From Streptomyces sp. IMTB 2501 (GTDB lineage: Bacteria; Actinomycetota; Actinomycetes; Streptomycetales; Streptomycetaceae): DNA of 64,000 bases. This document shows positions 26,879 to 36,080 of this stretch, piece after piece. The number at the start of each line of letters is the position of its first letter. Within the stretch, counting starts at the first letter, position 1. Below the pieces are notes generated by a model. The model was not told where the DNA came from. It saw only the letters and a list, made by a program, of their open reading frames with translations, and searched no databases. The position numbers and the translations under genes are program-made. The stretch covers positions 14,535-78,534 of the forward strand of contig NZ_MQUS01000028.1 in the NCBI RefSeq assembly GCF_001953885.1, in the 5' to 3' direction.

Positions 26879-27910
26879 ATGCCCATCGCAACCCCCGAGG
26901 TCTACAACGAGATGCTCGACCGGGCGAAGGCAGGCAAGTTCGCCTACCCGGCCATCAACGTCACCTCGAGCCAGACCCTGAACGCGGCGCTGCGCGGCTT
27001 CGCGGAGGCGGAGAGCGACGGCATCGTCCAGATCTCGACCGGCGGTGCCGAGTTCCTGGGCGGCCAGTACAGCAAGGACATGGTGACCGGCGCGGTCGCG
27101 CTCGCCGAGTACGCGCACATCATCGCCGAGAAGTACCCGGTCAACATCGCGCTGCACACCGACCACTGCCCGAAGGACAAGCTCGACGGGTACGTCCGTC
27201 CGCTGATCGCGGTCTCCGAGGAGCGCGTGAAGGCCGGCAAGAACCCGCTGTTCCAGTCCCACATGTGGGACGGCTCCGCCGAGACCCTCGCCGACAACCT
27301 CGCCATCGCCCAGGAGCTGCTGGAGCGCACCCGCGCCGCCCGCATCATCCTTGAGGTGGAGATCACCCCGACCGGCGGCGAGGAGGACGGCGTCTCGCAC
27401 GAGATCAACGACTCCCTGTACACGACGGTCGAGGACGCGATCCGCACCGCCGAGGCCCTGGGCCTCGGCGAGAAGGGCCGCTACCTGCTGGCCGCCTCCT
27501 TCGGCAACGTGCACGGCGTGTACAAGCCGGGCAACGTCGTGCTCCGCCCCGACCTGCTGAAGGAGCTGAACGACGGCGTCGCCGCGAAGTTCGGCAAGGC
27601 TGCTTCTCCTGGTCCCTTCGACTTCGTCTTCCACGGCGGCTCCGGCTCCTCCGAGCAGGAGATCCTCACCGCGCTGGAGAACGGCGTCGTGAAGATGAAC
27701 CTGGACACGGACACCCAGTACGCCTTCACCCGCCCGGTCGCCGCCCACATGTTCCAGAACTACGACGGCGTCCTGAAGGTCGACGGCGAGGTCGGCAACA
27801 AGAAGGCCTACGACCCGCGTACCTGGGGCAAGCTGGCCGAGGCGTCCATGGCCGCGCGCGTCGTCGAGGCCACGCAGAACCTGCGCTCGGCGGGCAACAA
27901 GATCAAGTAA
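26879..27910 (+). CDS. fba: Class II fructose-bisphosphate aldolase
   Basis: 343 residues. Metal and substrate motifs of class II aldolases are present: AYPAINVTSSQTLNAAL, IALHTDHCPKDKLD (zinc His and catalytic Asp), SHMWDGSAETLADN, LEVEITPTGGEEDGV, ASFGNVHGVYKPGNV and FHGGSGSSEQEI, NLDTDTQYAFTRPV. It cleaves fructose-1,6-bisphosphate in glycolysis and runs in reverse in gluconeogenesis. The ATG at 26879 follows AAGGAGCGG. A possible promoter has TTGACC at 26756. A terminator follows. Confidence 0.96.
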   Translation: MPIATPEVYNEMLDRAKAGKFAYPAINVTSSQTLNAALRGFAEAESDGIVQISTGGAEFLGGQYSKDMVTGAVALAEYAHIIAEKYPVNIALHTDHCPKDKLDGYVRPLIAVSEERVKAGKNPLFQSHMWDGSAETLADNLAIAQELLERTRAARIILEVEITPTGGEEDGVSHEINDSLYTTVEDAIRTAEALGLGEKGRYLLAASFGNVHGVYKPGNVVLRPDLLKELNDGVAAKFGKAASPGPFDFVFHGGSGSSEQEILTALENGVVKMNLDTDTQYAFTRPVAAHMFQNYDGVLKVDGEVGNKKAYDPRTWGKLAEASMAARVVEATQNLRSAGNKIK

Positions 27911-27930
27911 GGCGTCGTACGACCTCTGTG

Positions 27931-27965
27931 GCGGGCCCGGTGACTGTCCAAGTCGCCGGGCCCGC
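27931..27965 (+). terminator. Terminator after fba
   Basis: 15-bp stem GCGGGCCCGGTGACT / AGTCGCCGGGCCCGC (14/15 paired, the exception a G-T pair) with a 5-nt loop, followed by GCCGTTTCCC. Confidence 0.85.
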
Positions 27966-27998
27966 GCCGTTTCCCTCGTGCGGCTGTATACCTGGGGC

Positions 27999-29489
27999 AT
28001 GCCCGATGTCCGGCTGGCCTCGCGCCAGGGCAAGTGGATCCTGCTCACCACGGTCCTCGGCTCCAGCATGGCCCTGCTGGACTCGACCGTCGTCAACGTG
28101 GCGCTGCCACGCATCGGCCGCGACCTGGGCGCGAGCCTCACCGCGCTGCAGTGGACGGTCAACGCGTACATGGTCACGCTGGCCGGTCTGATCCTGCTGG
28201 GCGGTTCGCTGGGGGACCACTACGGGCGCCGGAAGATCTTCGTGCTGGGTGTGGTGTGGTTCGCGGCGGCGTCCCTGCTGTGCGGTGTGGCGCCGAGTCC
28301 GGGGATCCTCATCGCCGCGCGGGCGTTGCAGGGCATCGGCGGCGCGCTGCTGACTCCGGGGTCGCTGGCGATCATCCAGGCCACGTTCCACCCCGACGAC
28401 CGCAGCCGGGCCGTCGGCCTCTGGTCCGGCTTCGGGGGGATCGGCGCGGCGGTCGGCCCGTTCCTGGGCGGCTGGCTGGTGGCCGGACCCGGCTGGCGCT
28501 GGGTGTTCCTGCTGAACGTCCCGCTGGCGCTGCTGTGCGTACCGGTGGCACTGCGGCACGTGCCCGAGTCGGCTCAGGGCACCTCCCCGCTCGAACGCGG
28601 TCGAGAGCCGGGGGGAGGGGGTGAGCACGCCCGGTTCGACGCCCTCGGCGCGGCGCTGGGCGCGCTGGCCCTGGCCCTGCTGACGTACGCGCTGATCGAG
28701 GCGAGGGCCGGTTCACTGGTGGTGGCGTTGAGCGCGGTCGCGGGTCTGGCGGCGGCGGTGGCCTTCGTGTACGTCGAACGGCACCGCACGGACCCGATGC
28801 TCCCGCCGGACATCTTCGCCTCGCGCCAGTTCACGGCGGTCAACCTGGTCACCCTGTGCGTGTACGCGGCGTTCGGCGGCTACTTCTTCCTCACCGCGCT
28901 GCAACTGCAGGTGGTGTCGGGCTACTCGCCCCTGGCCGCCGGTACGGCGTTGCTGCCGACGACGGCCCTGATGCTGCTGTTCTCGGCCCGCTCCGGCGCC
29001 CTGGCCGACCGCACGGGCCCCCGCCTGCCCCTCACCGCCGGCCCGCTCCTCTGCGCGGCGGCGATGCTCCTGATGCTCCGGGTGGGCCCGCACGCCGGCT
29101 ACCTGACGGACGTCCTGCCGGCCGTCCTGGTCATGGGCGCCGGCATGGTCACGCTCGTCGCTCCCCTGACCGCCACGGTCCTGGCCTCGGTGGACACCAC
29201 CCGGGCGGGCCTGGCCAGCGGCATCAACAACGCGGCGGCCCGGGCGGCGGGCCTGATCGCGGTCGCGGCGCTACCGCTGCTCGCGGGGATGGGCCCGGAG
29301 GCGTACCGCTCCCCGTCGGCCTTCAACTCGGCGTTCGACAGGGCGATGCCCATCTGCGCGGGTGTGCTGGTGCTGGCCTCGGCCCTGGCTTTCGCCCTGG
29401 TCCGGCGTCCGGCTCCGGGGTGCCGCCGCCCGGAATGCCGCACGCATGGAAGCGTCACGGCTCCGCCGTTGGAGGGGCGAGGCCGATAG
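27999..29489 (+). CDS. MFS drug-efflux transporter (DHA2, 14-TM type)
   Basis: 496 residues. Starts SRQGKWILLTTVLGSSMALLDSTVVNVALP, the motif D1 signature of DHA2 pumps (EmrB/QacA), then WTVNAYMVTLAGLILLGGSLGD, GDHYGRRK (motif A) and ARALQGIGGALLTPGSLAII. A charged loop of ~25 residues (ESAQGTSPLERGREP) lies between two helices mid-protein. It probably exports hydrophobic compounds by proton antiport; the substrate is unknown. The ATG at 27999 lies shortly after TATACC, so leaderless transcription is possible. An in-frame GTG at 27978 is the alternative start. Confidence 0.88.
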   Translation: MPDVRLASRQGKWILLTTVLGSSMALLDSTVVNVALPRIGRDLGASLTALQWTVNAYMVTLAGLILLGGSLGDHYGRRKIFVLGVVWFAAASLLCGVAPSPGILIAARALQGIGGALLTPGSLAIIQATFHPDDRSRAVGLWSGFGGIGAAVGPFLGGWLVAGPGWRWVFLLNVPLALLCVPVALRHVPESAQGTSPLERGREPGGGGEHARFDALGAALGALALALLTYALIEARAGSLVVALSAVAGLAAAVAFVYVERHRTDPMLPPDIFASRQFTAVNLVTLCVYAAFGGYFFLTALQLQVVSGYSPLAAGTALLPTTALMLLFSARSGALADRTGPRLPLTAGPLLCAAAMLLMLRVGPHAGYLTDVLPAVLVMGAGMVTLVAPLTATVLASVDTTRAGLASGINNAAARAAGLIAVAALPLLAGMGPEAYRSPSAFNSAFDRAMPICAGVLVLASALAFALVRRPAPGCRRPECRTHGSVTAPPLEGRGR

Positions 29490-29617
29490 GGGCCCGGGTC
29501 CCGCCCCGCGCCCCCAGGGGCTTGCAGCGCCGTCGGCCTGACAGCGCACCCACCAGCACAGCCCGCCTGCACACGGCAGCAGCACAGCGCAGCGCCACGT
29601 GAGCCAGACTGGACTCC

Positions 29618-30031
29618 ATGACGATTCACGAAAACCTCCTCGGCGGCCCGCCCCCGACCCACCTCCCCCACGACCCGGAGCCCCGCGAACTCCTCGCGAC
29701 CGGCACCGCCCCCGCGGACGTCGCCGCCAAGTACCCCACCTCCTCCCTCGCCTGGGCCCAGCTGGCCGACGACGCGTTCGAGCGCGGCGCGGTCGTGGAG
29801 TCGTACGCCTACGCCCGTACGGGCTACCACCGCGGCCTCGACGCCCTGCGCCGCAACGGTTGGAAGGGCCACGGCCCGGTCCCCTGGGAGCACGAGCCGA
29901 ACCGCGGCTTCCTGCGTGCCCTGCACGCCCTCGCCCGCGCCGCGCAGGCGATCGGCGAGCAGGAGGAGTACGAGCGCTGCGCGCAGTTCCTGAAAGACTC
30001 CTCGCCCACGGCCGCCCAGACCCTGGGCTGA
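29618..30031 (+). CDS. DUF3151 family protein
   Basis: 137 residues, matching the actinobacterial DUF3151 pattern: MTIHENLLGGPPPTHLP, ELLATGTAPADVAAKYPTSSLAWAQLAD, SYAYARTGYHRGLDALRRNGWKGHGPVPWEHEPNRG and a final RCAQFLKDSS. Alpha-helical, no signal or membrane segment. Function unknown. It starts seven bases after CAGACT, a weak leaderless-type arrangement, and is followed by a strong terminator. Confidence 0.85.
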   Translation: MTIHENLLGGPPPTHLPHDPEPRELLATGTAPADVAAKYPTSSLAWAQLADDAFERGAVVESYAYARTGYHRGLDALRRNGWKGHGPVPWEHEPNRGFLRALHALARAAQAIGEQEEYERCAQFLKDSSPTAAQTLG

Positions 30032-30056
30032 CCCCTACGGGGAGTTCCCCCGATGT

Positions 30057-30082
30057 GGCCCGTCTGGCAGCAGACGGGCCTT
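30057..30082 (+). terminator. Terminator after the DUF3151 gene
   Basis: Perfect 10-bp stem GGCCCGTCTG / CAGACGGGCC with a GCAG loop and TT tail, 26 bases after the stop codon. Confidence 0.9.
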
Positions 30083-30186
30083 GCCGTATCCGGTGGGATT
30101 GCGGAGGATTCCGCTTGGGGACCGGGGCCCCCGTGCCGGAATCGGCAGGGGCGGACCGCTACCCGGAGTAACAACAGGAGACAGCG

Positions 30187-31071
30187 ATGTCCCAACAGGC
30201 TCACCCCCCTCTCCAGGCCGCTGAGCCCGAGGCCCCGCATCTCGCACAGAACCCCGACGGCACCCTCGACCCGAACCTCGACTTCGCGGGTACGACGCCG
30301 TACGAGGACTACGTCAGAGCGGACGTGCTCACCCACCTCCAGCACACCCTCTCCGACGACCCCGGAGAGATGGTCTTCCTGGTCACCACCCAGGTCATGG
30401 AACTGTGGTTCACGGTGATCGTGCACGAGTGGGAGACCGCCGCGAACGCCCTCCGCTCGGACGACGTCCCGACCGCCGTCGCCGCGCTCAAGCGCTCCGT
30501 ACGGGAGCTGGAGGCTCTGAACGCCTCCTGGAAGCCGCTCGGCCAGCTCACTCCCGCCCAGTTCAACTCCTACCGCTCCGCCCTCGGCGAGGGCTCCGGC
30601 TTCCAGTCGGCGATGTACCGCCGGATGGAGTTCCTGCTCGGTGAGAAGTCCGCGTCCATGCTCGTCCCGCACCGCGGCGCCCCGCGCGTCCACGCGGAAC
30701 TGGAGAAGGCGCTGCACGAGCCGAGCCTGTACGACGAGGTCGTCCACCTCCTCGCACGCCGCGGCCACGCGATCCCCGAGTCCGTCCTGAACCGGGACGT
30801 TTCCCGGCGCCACGACGCCGACGCCGCCGTCGAGTCCGCCTGGACCGCGATCTACTCCGCCGACCAGGACACCGAACTCGCCCGCCTGGGCGAGGCTTTG
30901 ACCGACGTGGCCGAACTGGTCTGGCGCTGGCGCAACGACCACCTGGTCGCCACCCGCCGCGCGATGGGCGCCAAGCCCGGCACGGGCGGCTCGGCCGGCG
31001 TGGCCTGGCTGGAGAAGCGCGCCCGCAAGAACGTGTTCCCGGAGCTGTGGACGGCGAGGTCCCATGTCTGA
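30187..31071 (+). CDS. kynA: Tryptophan 2,3-dioxygenase
   Basis: 294 residues. Family marks: TPYEDYVRADVLTHLQ, the heme-pocket region VTTQVMELWFTVIVHEWE, PLGQLTPAQFNSYRSALGEGSGFQSAMYRRMEFLLG and WRWRNDHLVATRRAMGAKPGTGGSAGVAWL, where the distal-face and substrate residues sit. It opens the indole ring of L-Trp to N-formylkynurenine. The ATG at 30187 follows AGGAGA. Its 3' end overlaps kynU by 8 bases, so the two are co-translated. An inverted repeat GCGGAGGATTCCGC lies in the leader (about 30098-30111). Confidence 0.95.
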   Translation: MSQQAHPPLQAAEPEAPHLAQNPDGTLDPNLDFAGTTPYEDYVRADVLTHLQHTLSDDPGEMVFLVTTQVMELWFTVIVHEWETAANALRSDDVPTAVAALKRSVRELEALNASWKPLGQLTPAQFNSYRSALGEGSGFQSAMYRRMEFLLGEKSASMLVPHRGAPRVHAELEKALHEPSLYDEVVHLLARRGHAIPESVLNRDVSRRHDADAAVESAWTAIYSADQDTELARLGEALTDVAELVWRWRNDHLVATRRAMGAKPGTGGSAGVAWLEKRARKNVFPELWTARSHV

Positions 31072-32248
31072 ACTGACGCTGCGGGCAGAGAAGCTGGACG
31101 CCGCGGACGACCTGGCCCCGCTCAGGAACCGCTTCGTCCTCGACGACGTTGTCTACCTGGACGGCAACTCGCTCGGCGCGCTGCCCGCCCACGTCCCCGA
31201 CCGCGTGGCCGATGTGGTCCGCCGCCAGTGGGGCGAACTGCGCATCCGCTCCTGGGACGAGAGCGGCTGGTGGACCGCGCCCGAGCGGATCGGTGACCGG
31301 ATCGCCCCGCTGGTCGGCGCGGCGGCCGGACAGATCGTCGTGAGTGACTCCACAAGTGTCAACGTTTTCAAGGCACTTGTGGCGGCGGTACGGATGTCGC
31401 ACGAGACTCGGACCGAGATCCTGGTCGATGCGACGACCTTCCCCACGGACGGCTACATCGCCGAGTCGGCGGCCCGTATGACCGGCCGCACCCTGCGCGC
31501 GGTGACACCGGCGGAGGTGCCGGCCGCCCTGAGCGACCGTACGGCGGCCGTACTGCTGAACCACGTCGACTACCGCACCGGCCGCCTGCACGACCTGCCG
31601 TCCCTGACGGCCTCGATCCACGAGGCCGGAGCCCTGTCCGTCTGGGACCTGTGCCACAGCGCGGGCGCGCTGGAGGTGGGCCTGGACCGGCACGGGGTCG
31701 ACCTGGCGGTCGGCTGCACCTACAAGTACCTGAACGGCGGCCCGGGTTCACCGGCGTACCTGTACGTCCGCAGGGACCTGCAACCCCGCTTCGACTCGCC
31801 CCTCCCCGGCTGGAACTCCCACACCGACCCCTTCGGCATGAGCCCGTCCTACACCCCCGCACCGGGCGCCCTGCGCGGCCGCGTAGGCACCCCGGACATC
31901 CTCTCCATGCTGGCCCTGGAGGCGGCGCTGGAGATCTGGGACGACGTCTCGATCTCCGCCGTCCGCACCAAGTCCCTCGCCCTGACGGACTTCTTCCTGC
32001 GCTGCGTGCGGGCGTACACCGAGCCGGGCCGCGTCGAGTCGGTGACGCCCGAGCGCCATGCGGAGCGCGGCAGCCAGATCGCCCTGCGCTGCCCGGACGC
32101 CGGCGAGGTGATGCGACGCCTGATCAGCCGAGGCGTCGTGGGCGACTTCCGCCACCCCGACGTTCTCCGCTTCGGCTTCACCCCGCTGTACGTGACCTTC
32201 GCCGACACGGAACGAGCGGCCAGGATCCTGAGCGAGGAACTGGCGTAG
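31064..32248 (+). CDS. kynU: Kynureninase
   Basis: 394 residues, PLP fold type I. Visible: VYLDGNSLGALPAHVPDRV, RSWDESGWWTAPERIGDRIAPL, VSDSTSVNVFKAL, TFPTDGYI, VLLNHVDYRTGRLHDL, VWDLCHSAGALEVGLDRHGVDLAVGCTYKYLNGGPGSPAYLYV with the PLP Lys in TYKYLNGGPG, and a C-terminal LISRGVVGDFRHPDVLRFGFTPLY. It cleaves kynurenine to anthranilate and alanine, so with kynA it can feed anthranilate-dependent pathways or NAD-independent Trp breakdown. Overlaps kynA by 8 bases. Confidence 0.95.
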   Translation: MSELTLRAEKLDAADDLAPLRNRFVLDDVVYLDGNSLGALPAHVPDRVADVVRRQWGELRIRSWDESGWWTAPERIGDRIAPLVGAAAGQIVVSDSTSVNVFKALVAAVRMSHETRTEILVDATTFPTDGYIAESAARMTGRTLRAVTPAEVPAALSDRTAAVLLNHVDYRTGRLHDLPSLTASIHEAGALSVWDLCHSAGALEVGLDRHGVDLAVGCTYKYLNGGPGSPAYLYVRRDLQPRFDSPLPGWNSHTDPFGMSPSYTPAPGALRGRVGTPDILSMLALEAALEIWDDVSISAVRTKSLALTDFFLRCVRAYTEPGRVESVTPERHAERGSQIALRCPDAGEVMRRLISRGVVGDFRHPDVLRFGFTPLYVTFADTERAARILSEELA

Positions 32249-32250
32249 GG

Positions 32251-32295
32251 GAGGGGCCGGGGGCCGGACCTTCCCGCCCGGTCCCCGGCCCCCTC
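32251..32295 (+). terminator. Terminator after kynA-kynU
   Basis: Long GC-rich stem: GAGGGGCCGGGGGCCGGACC (32251-32270) pairs, with small bulges, to GGTCCCCGGCCCCCTC (32280-32295). Confidence 0.8.
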
Positions 32296-32441
32296 GTGGA
32301 GAACCGTTTATCCCTAACCCTGCGTCACATCCCCATGCCCCCGCACATGACTGGCCTGATACCGTCCCGCCAACGGCGAACGAAAATTCCTCACCTGGTC
32401 CGCCACACGCCAAACACGTTCCATCGCTGAGAGGTTGGAGC

Positions 32442-33401
32442 ATGCCGGACGACGCCGCAGCTGCCCGCGCTGCCGCCGAAGAGGAGTCGGCCTTCTCGCA
32501 CCCCCCGGTCGACCCCGACGTGACCTCCATGTACGGCGACCACCCCGACCAGGTGATCGACTTCTACGCTCCCCGAACCGCCCCGGACTCCCTCGTTCCC
32601 CTGGTGGTCGTCCTGCACGGAGGCGCCTGGCGGGCCCGCTACGACCGCCGCCACATCACACCGTTCGCGGACTATCTGGCCCGCAGGGGCTTCGCGGTGG
32701 CCAACGTCGAGTACCGACGCGGCGGCGCCCCCTTGATCCCCGACCAGGACAAGGGCGACCAGGACACGGGCGACCAGGACAAGGCCGATCAGCGCACGGG
32801 CGCGGAAGCCACCCCTCCGGCCGCCGAAGCCACGCCTCCGGCCGGCTGCTGGCCAGACACCTTCGACGACGTCGCGGCCGCCCTGGACGCGCTGCCCGCG
32901 CTGATCCGCGAGGCGCTCCCGCAGGCCGACCCGCGCCGTACCGTGCTCACCGGCCACTCCGCCGGCGGCCACCTCGCCCTGTGGGCCGTGGCCCGCCACG
33001 TCCTGCCCGCGGACTCCCCTTGGCGCACCGGCCGCCCGGCCCCGCTGCGCGGTGTCGTCGCCCTCGCCCCGATCGCGGACTTCGAGGTGGCGGAGAAGCT
33101 GGACGTCTGCGGCAACGCGAGCCTCCAACTCCTCGGCGGCCACGACACGTTCGCCGAGCGCCGCCCCTACGCCGACCCCGTCCTCCTCCTCCCGACGGGC
33201 ATCGCGACGACACTCGTCCAGGGGCGCACGGACCTGGTGGTACCGCATACGGTGGCCGAGTCGTACGCGGACGCGGCGGCGAAGGCGGGCGAGGTGGTGG
33301 GCCTGACGCTCCTGGAGGACGTGGGCCACTTCCCGCTGATCGACCCGGCGGCGGACGCGTGCGCGGTGGTGGCGGAGGAGATCGCCCAACTGGCGTGGTG
33401 A
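32442..33401 (+). CDS. Alpha/beta hydrolase, possible kynurenine formamidase
   Basis: 319 residues. The oxyanion-hole motif LVVVLHGGAWRARYDRRH (HGGAW) and nucleophile GHSAGGHLALW are as in the esterase/arylformamidase (BD-FAE) group, and a C-terminal VLEDVGHFPLID supplies the His. The position right after kynA-kynU suggests it hydrolyses N-formylkynurenine, which those genes otherwise lack; this is inference. A repetitive insert of ~35 residues (DQDKG, DQDTG, DQDKA, DQRTG, then EATPPA twice) interrupts the fold after VANVEYRRGG. The ATG at 32442 follows GAGAGGTTGGAG. It has its own promoter region after the terminator. Confidence 0.8.
   Translation: MPDDAAAARAAAEEESAFSHPPVDPDVTSMYGDHPDQVIDFYAPRTAPDSLVPLVVVLHGGAWRARYDRRHITPFADYLARRGFAVANVEYRRGGAPLIPDQDKGDQDTGDQDKADQRTGAEATPPAAEATPPAGCWPDTFDDVAAALDALPALIREALPQADPRRTVLTGHSAGGHLALWAVARHVLPADSPWRTGRPAPLRGVVALAPIADFEVAEKLDVCGNASLQLLGGHDTFAERRPYADPVLLLPTGIATTLVQGRTDLVVPHTVAESYADAAAKAGEVVGLTLLEDVGHFPLIDPAADACAVVAEEIAQLAW
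32742..32846 (+). repeat. In-frame tandem repeats inside the hydrolase gene
   Basis: Four 15-bp units (32742, 32757, 32772, 32787) encode DQ(D/R)(K/T)(G/A), followed by two 21-bp units (32805, 32826) encoding EATPPA(A/G). All keep the frame. Confidence 0.85.
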
Positions 33402-33439
33402 AGCGGGTGGTCCGACCCGTACTGCTCGCCCCGGGTGAT

Positions 33440-33457
33440 ACCCGTAGTACCTGAGAG
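33440..33457. promoter_or_regulatory. 18-bp motif ACCCGTAGTACCTGAGAG, copy A
   Basis: Identical over all 18 bases to 38366-38383. Here it lies 108 bases upstream of the secreted alpha/beta hydrolase gene and is extended by CTACCTCGTAGG, giving GTAG/CTAC inverted half sites. Probably a binding site for a regulator acting on both promoters, such as one of the two NarL-type response regulators. Confidence 0.55.
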
Positions 33458-33564
33458 CTACCTCGTAGGACAGCTCCCTGGCGGGACGCCGACGACAGGC
33501 CCGGATCCCTAATTTTCCTTCTCAGAGAAGCCCGACGGCCGGGCCATCTGAAAGGACCCCGCCC

Positions 33565-34785
33565 ATGGGCCACCCTCCCACGCCCTCCTCCACCCCCCGC
33601 CACTCACCAGCGGACACAAACCCCCTCACCCCCGAGCGCCGGCAGCCGGCACTCACAGCCCCCGCCTCCGGCAACCGACAGCAGCTGACGAGCACGGATT
33701 CCTCCTCCACGGACCCGCAGTCGCCGGCGGCGAGGTTGCCCCGCGGGGGCCACCCGCATCCGACGACGAAACTGTCACGGCTGGTGCGGGCGGGAAACCG
33801 GATCCCGTCGAAGGCGCCTCGGGCCACCCGCACCCAAAGATGGCGCCGCACCCTACTCGCCGCCTTCCTCACGGCAGCCATCGCCGCCCCCCTCTCCGGC
33901 GCAGCCCGCCCCCAGATCCCCGCCCCCGCCCCCGCAACGCTCCCCTCACTCACAGCCACCACTCTCCACGCCGCCTACGAGACCAGCCGAGCCAACGCCA
34001 CCCAGGCCGCCCACATGGCCGCCACTCACGGCGACTCCCACCGCGCCGCCGCCGACCAGGCCCTCGCCGCCCCGTCCCGAAACCTCCTGACCTTCGACGG
34101 CCGAGGCACCGGCCGGGCCACGGAGGTCCTCGGCGACCTCGCCCACGCCGACCACATCGCGGTCCTGGTCCCCGGCTCGGACACCTCCCTGGACACCTAC
34201 TCCCGCTTCCACACGGCGGCCACGGCCCTGTACGCGGACCTCACCCACCGCGCACCCCACGGCACCACGGTGGCCGTCATAGCCTGGCTCGGCTACGAAG
34301 CACCGGCCACGGTCAGCACCACGGTCACGACGACCGCCCGAGCCGACGAAGCCGCCCCCCACCTGCGCGCCTTCATACGCCACCTGCGCGCCGCGACCCC
34401 GCCGCAGGCACACATATCCCTGCTCTGCCACTCGTACGGCACGGTGGTCTGCGGCCGCGCCGCCCCCGGCCTGGACGCCGACGACATCGCCCTCGTCGGC
34501 AGCCCCGGCACCGGCGCGGACTCGGCCGCGGCCCTGCACACGCACGCCCGCATCTGGGCAGCCCGTGGCAGCGGCGACTGGATCCGGCACGTCCCGCACA
34601 CCAGCGCCGACCTCTTCGGCACCACCATCGGCTTCGGCACCGACCCGGTCTCCCGCGCCTTCGGCGCCCAGGTCTTCGACGCGGCTGACGCCGACCACAG
34701 CGGCTACTTCACCCCGGGCTCGGCCTCCCTCGCCAACCTGGCCCGGATCACCCTCGGCGAGACCTCGGAGGTGACCCGTGCCTGA
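33565..34785 (+). CDS. Membrane-anchored or secreted alpha/beta hydrolase (DUF1023 type)
   Basis: 406 residues. A long polar N region of ~90 residues precedes a membrane or signal segment (RRTLLAAFLTAAIAAPLSGAA). The hydrolase domain has LLTFDGRGTGRATEVLGDLAHADHIAVLVPGSDTSLDTY, VAVIAWLGYEAPA and the nucleophile ISLLCHSYGTVVCG (SHSYG-type, here CHSYG), with an IALVGSPGTGAD strand and a late DHSGYF His. This matches actinobacterial DUF1023 lipase/esterase-like proteins. The stop overlaps the acyltransferase start by 8 bases, so the two likely form a unit with the following sensor kinase. Confidence 0.8.
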   Translation: MGHPPTPSSTPRHSPADTNPLTPERRQPALTAPASGNRQQLTSTDSSSTDPQSPAARLPRGGHPHPTTKLSRLVRAGNRIPSKAPRATRTQRWRRTLLAAFLTAAIAAPLSGAARPQIPAPAPATLPSLTATTLHAAYETSRANATQAAHMAATHGDSHRAAADQALAAPSRNLLTFDGRGTGRATEVLGDLAHADHIAVLVPGSDTSLDTYSRFHTAATALYADLTHRAPHGTTVAVIAWLGYEAPATVSTTVTTTARADEAAPHLRAFIRHLRAATPPQAHISLLCHSYGTVVCGRAAPGLDADDIALVGSPGTGADSAAALHTHARIWAARGSGDWIRHVPHTSADLFGTTIGFGTDPVSRAFGAQVFDAADADHSGYFTPGSASLANLARITLGETSEVTRA

Positions 34786-36070
34786 GCAGACAGCCGGCAC
34801 CCGCCGTACCCCTCCGCACGACACCGCGCCCGCCACCTTCACCCCCACTGCCCCGCGCCGTACCCACGCTCCCCTCACCCCTGCCACCGCCGTCCACGCC
34901 CTCCGCCGAGCCGCCGACCAGGTCGACGCCGCCACCCCCGCGTCCCGGGACCGCGCGATCGACGCCCTCCGCGCCCTCGCGATCCTCGGGGTGGTCCTCG
35001 GGCACTGGCTGGTGACGGCGCTGGTCGCACAGGACGGCGGACTGCACACGGTGAGCCCGCTGCAGCACCTGCCCTGGCTGGCGCCGGTGTCCTGGCTGTT
35101 CCAGACGCTGGCCGTGTTCTTCCTGGTGGGCGGCCAGGTGGCGACGCGAAGCCTGGCCTCGGCCCGCAGCAGAGGCGACACATACGCCTCCTGGCTGCGC
35201 GCCCGTCTGACCCGCCTCCTCCGCCCGGTGGCCGCGCTGCTCGGTCTGTGGTCGGTGGCGGCCGTGGCCCTCCTTCTCACCGGCGCACCCCTGTCCACGA
35301 TCCACACGCTGCTCAAGCTGGCGCTGTCCCCGCTGTGGTTCCTGCTGGTCTTCGCCGCGCTGACGGCAGCCACGCCCCTGGTCGCGCGCCTGAACCCGCT
35401 CTGGCCGCTCGCCGTCGTCCTGCACGTGGACGTCCTCCGCTTCGGCCTGCACCTCGGCCCGTCCTGGCTCGGCTGGGTGAACGTGGCGGCGGGCTGGCTG
35501 GTCCCGTACACCCTGGGCGCCGCCTGGGCCCGGGGCGAGCTGCGCAGCCGCCGCTCGGCCTGGGCCCTGCTGCTCGGCGGTACGGCGGCCACGGCCCTGC
35601 TGGTCACCTGCGCGGACTACCCGGCGTCCATGGTCGGCGTCCCCGGCGCGGCGATCTCCAACCTCAACCCGCCGACCCTGGCGGCCGTCACCTTCGGCCT
35701 GGCCCAGTGCGGCCTCGCCCTCCTGCTCCGCGACCGCCTGCGCCGCGCGATGGCCCGACCCCTGGCCTGGGCGGCGACGGCCTTCGTCAATCTCTCCGCG
35801 ATGACCATCTTCCTGTGGCACCAGACGGCCATGATGGCGACCACGGCGACCGGCCTGCTGGCCGGCCGGCTGCCCGGCCTGCACACCCCGCCGGACTCCG
35901 TCGCCTGGGTGGGGTCCCGCCTCGCCTGGCTCCCCGTCTTCGCGTTGGCCCTCGCGTTGTGCTGGACGGCGTTCCGCCACCACGAGCAGGGCCCCGCCCG
36001 CCCCCGGAACCGCGCATCGCACGTGGTCCGGCGTCATGTGCCCCCGACGAGGTCCTCGCGCCATGCCTAG
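34778..36070 (+). CDS. Membrane acyltransferase (OafA/acyltransferase-3 family)
   Basis: 430 residues with about ten transmembrane helices. The first helix region reads DRAIDALRALAILGVVLGHWLV, where RALAILGVVLGHW is the acyltransferase-3 signature with its conserved His. QTLAVFFLVGGQVA and TIFLWHQTAMMA are further family marks. It probably transfers an acyl group across the membrane to a cell-surface or lipid acceptor. The GTG start at 34778 overlaps the hydrolase gene by 8 bases. It is followed after 10 bases by a histidine kinase. Confidence 0.82.
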   Translation: MPEQTAGTRRTPPHDTAPATFTPTAPRRTHAPLTPATAVHALRRAADQVDAATPASRDRAIDALRALAILGVVLGHWLVTALVAQDGGLHTVSPLQHLPWLAPVSWLFQTLAVFFLVGGQVATRSLASARSRGDTYASWLRARLTRLLRPVAALLGLWSVAAVALLLTGAPLSTIHTLLKLALSPLWFLLVFAALTAATPLVARLNPLWPLAVVLHVDVLRFGLHLGPSWLGWVNVAAGWLVPYTLGAAWARGELRSRRSAWALLLGGTAATALLVTCADYPASMVGVPGAAISNLNPPTLAAVTFGLAQCGLALLLRDRLRRAMARPLAWAATAFVNLSAMTIFLWHQTAMMATTATGLLAGRLPGLHTPPDSVAWVGSRLAWLPVFALALALCWTAFRHHEQGPARPRNRASHVVRRHVPPTRSSRHA

Positions 36071-36080
36071 AGTTACGTCC

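Noticed and set aside
29490-29617. CCCGCGCCCCCAGGGGC segment as a third repeat copy
   Set aside because: Only a short GC-rich similarity to the common intergenic sequence at 19866-19944; no terminal repeats.
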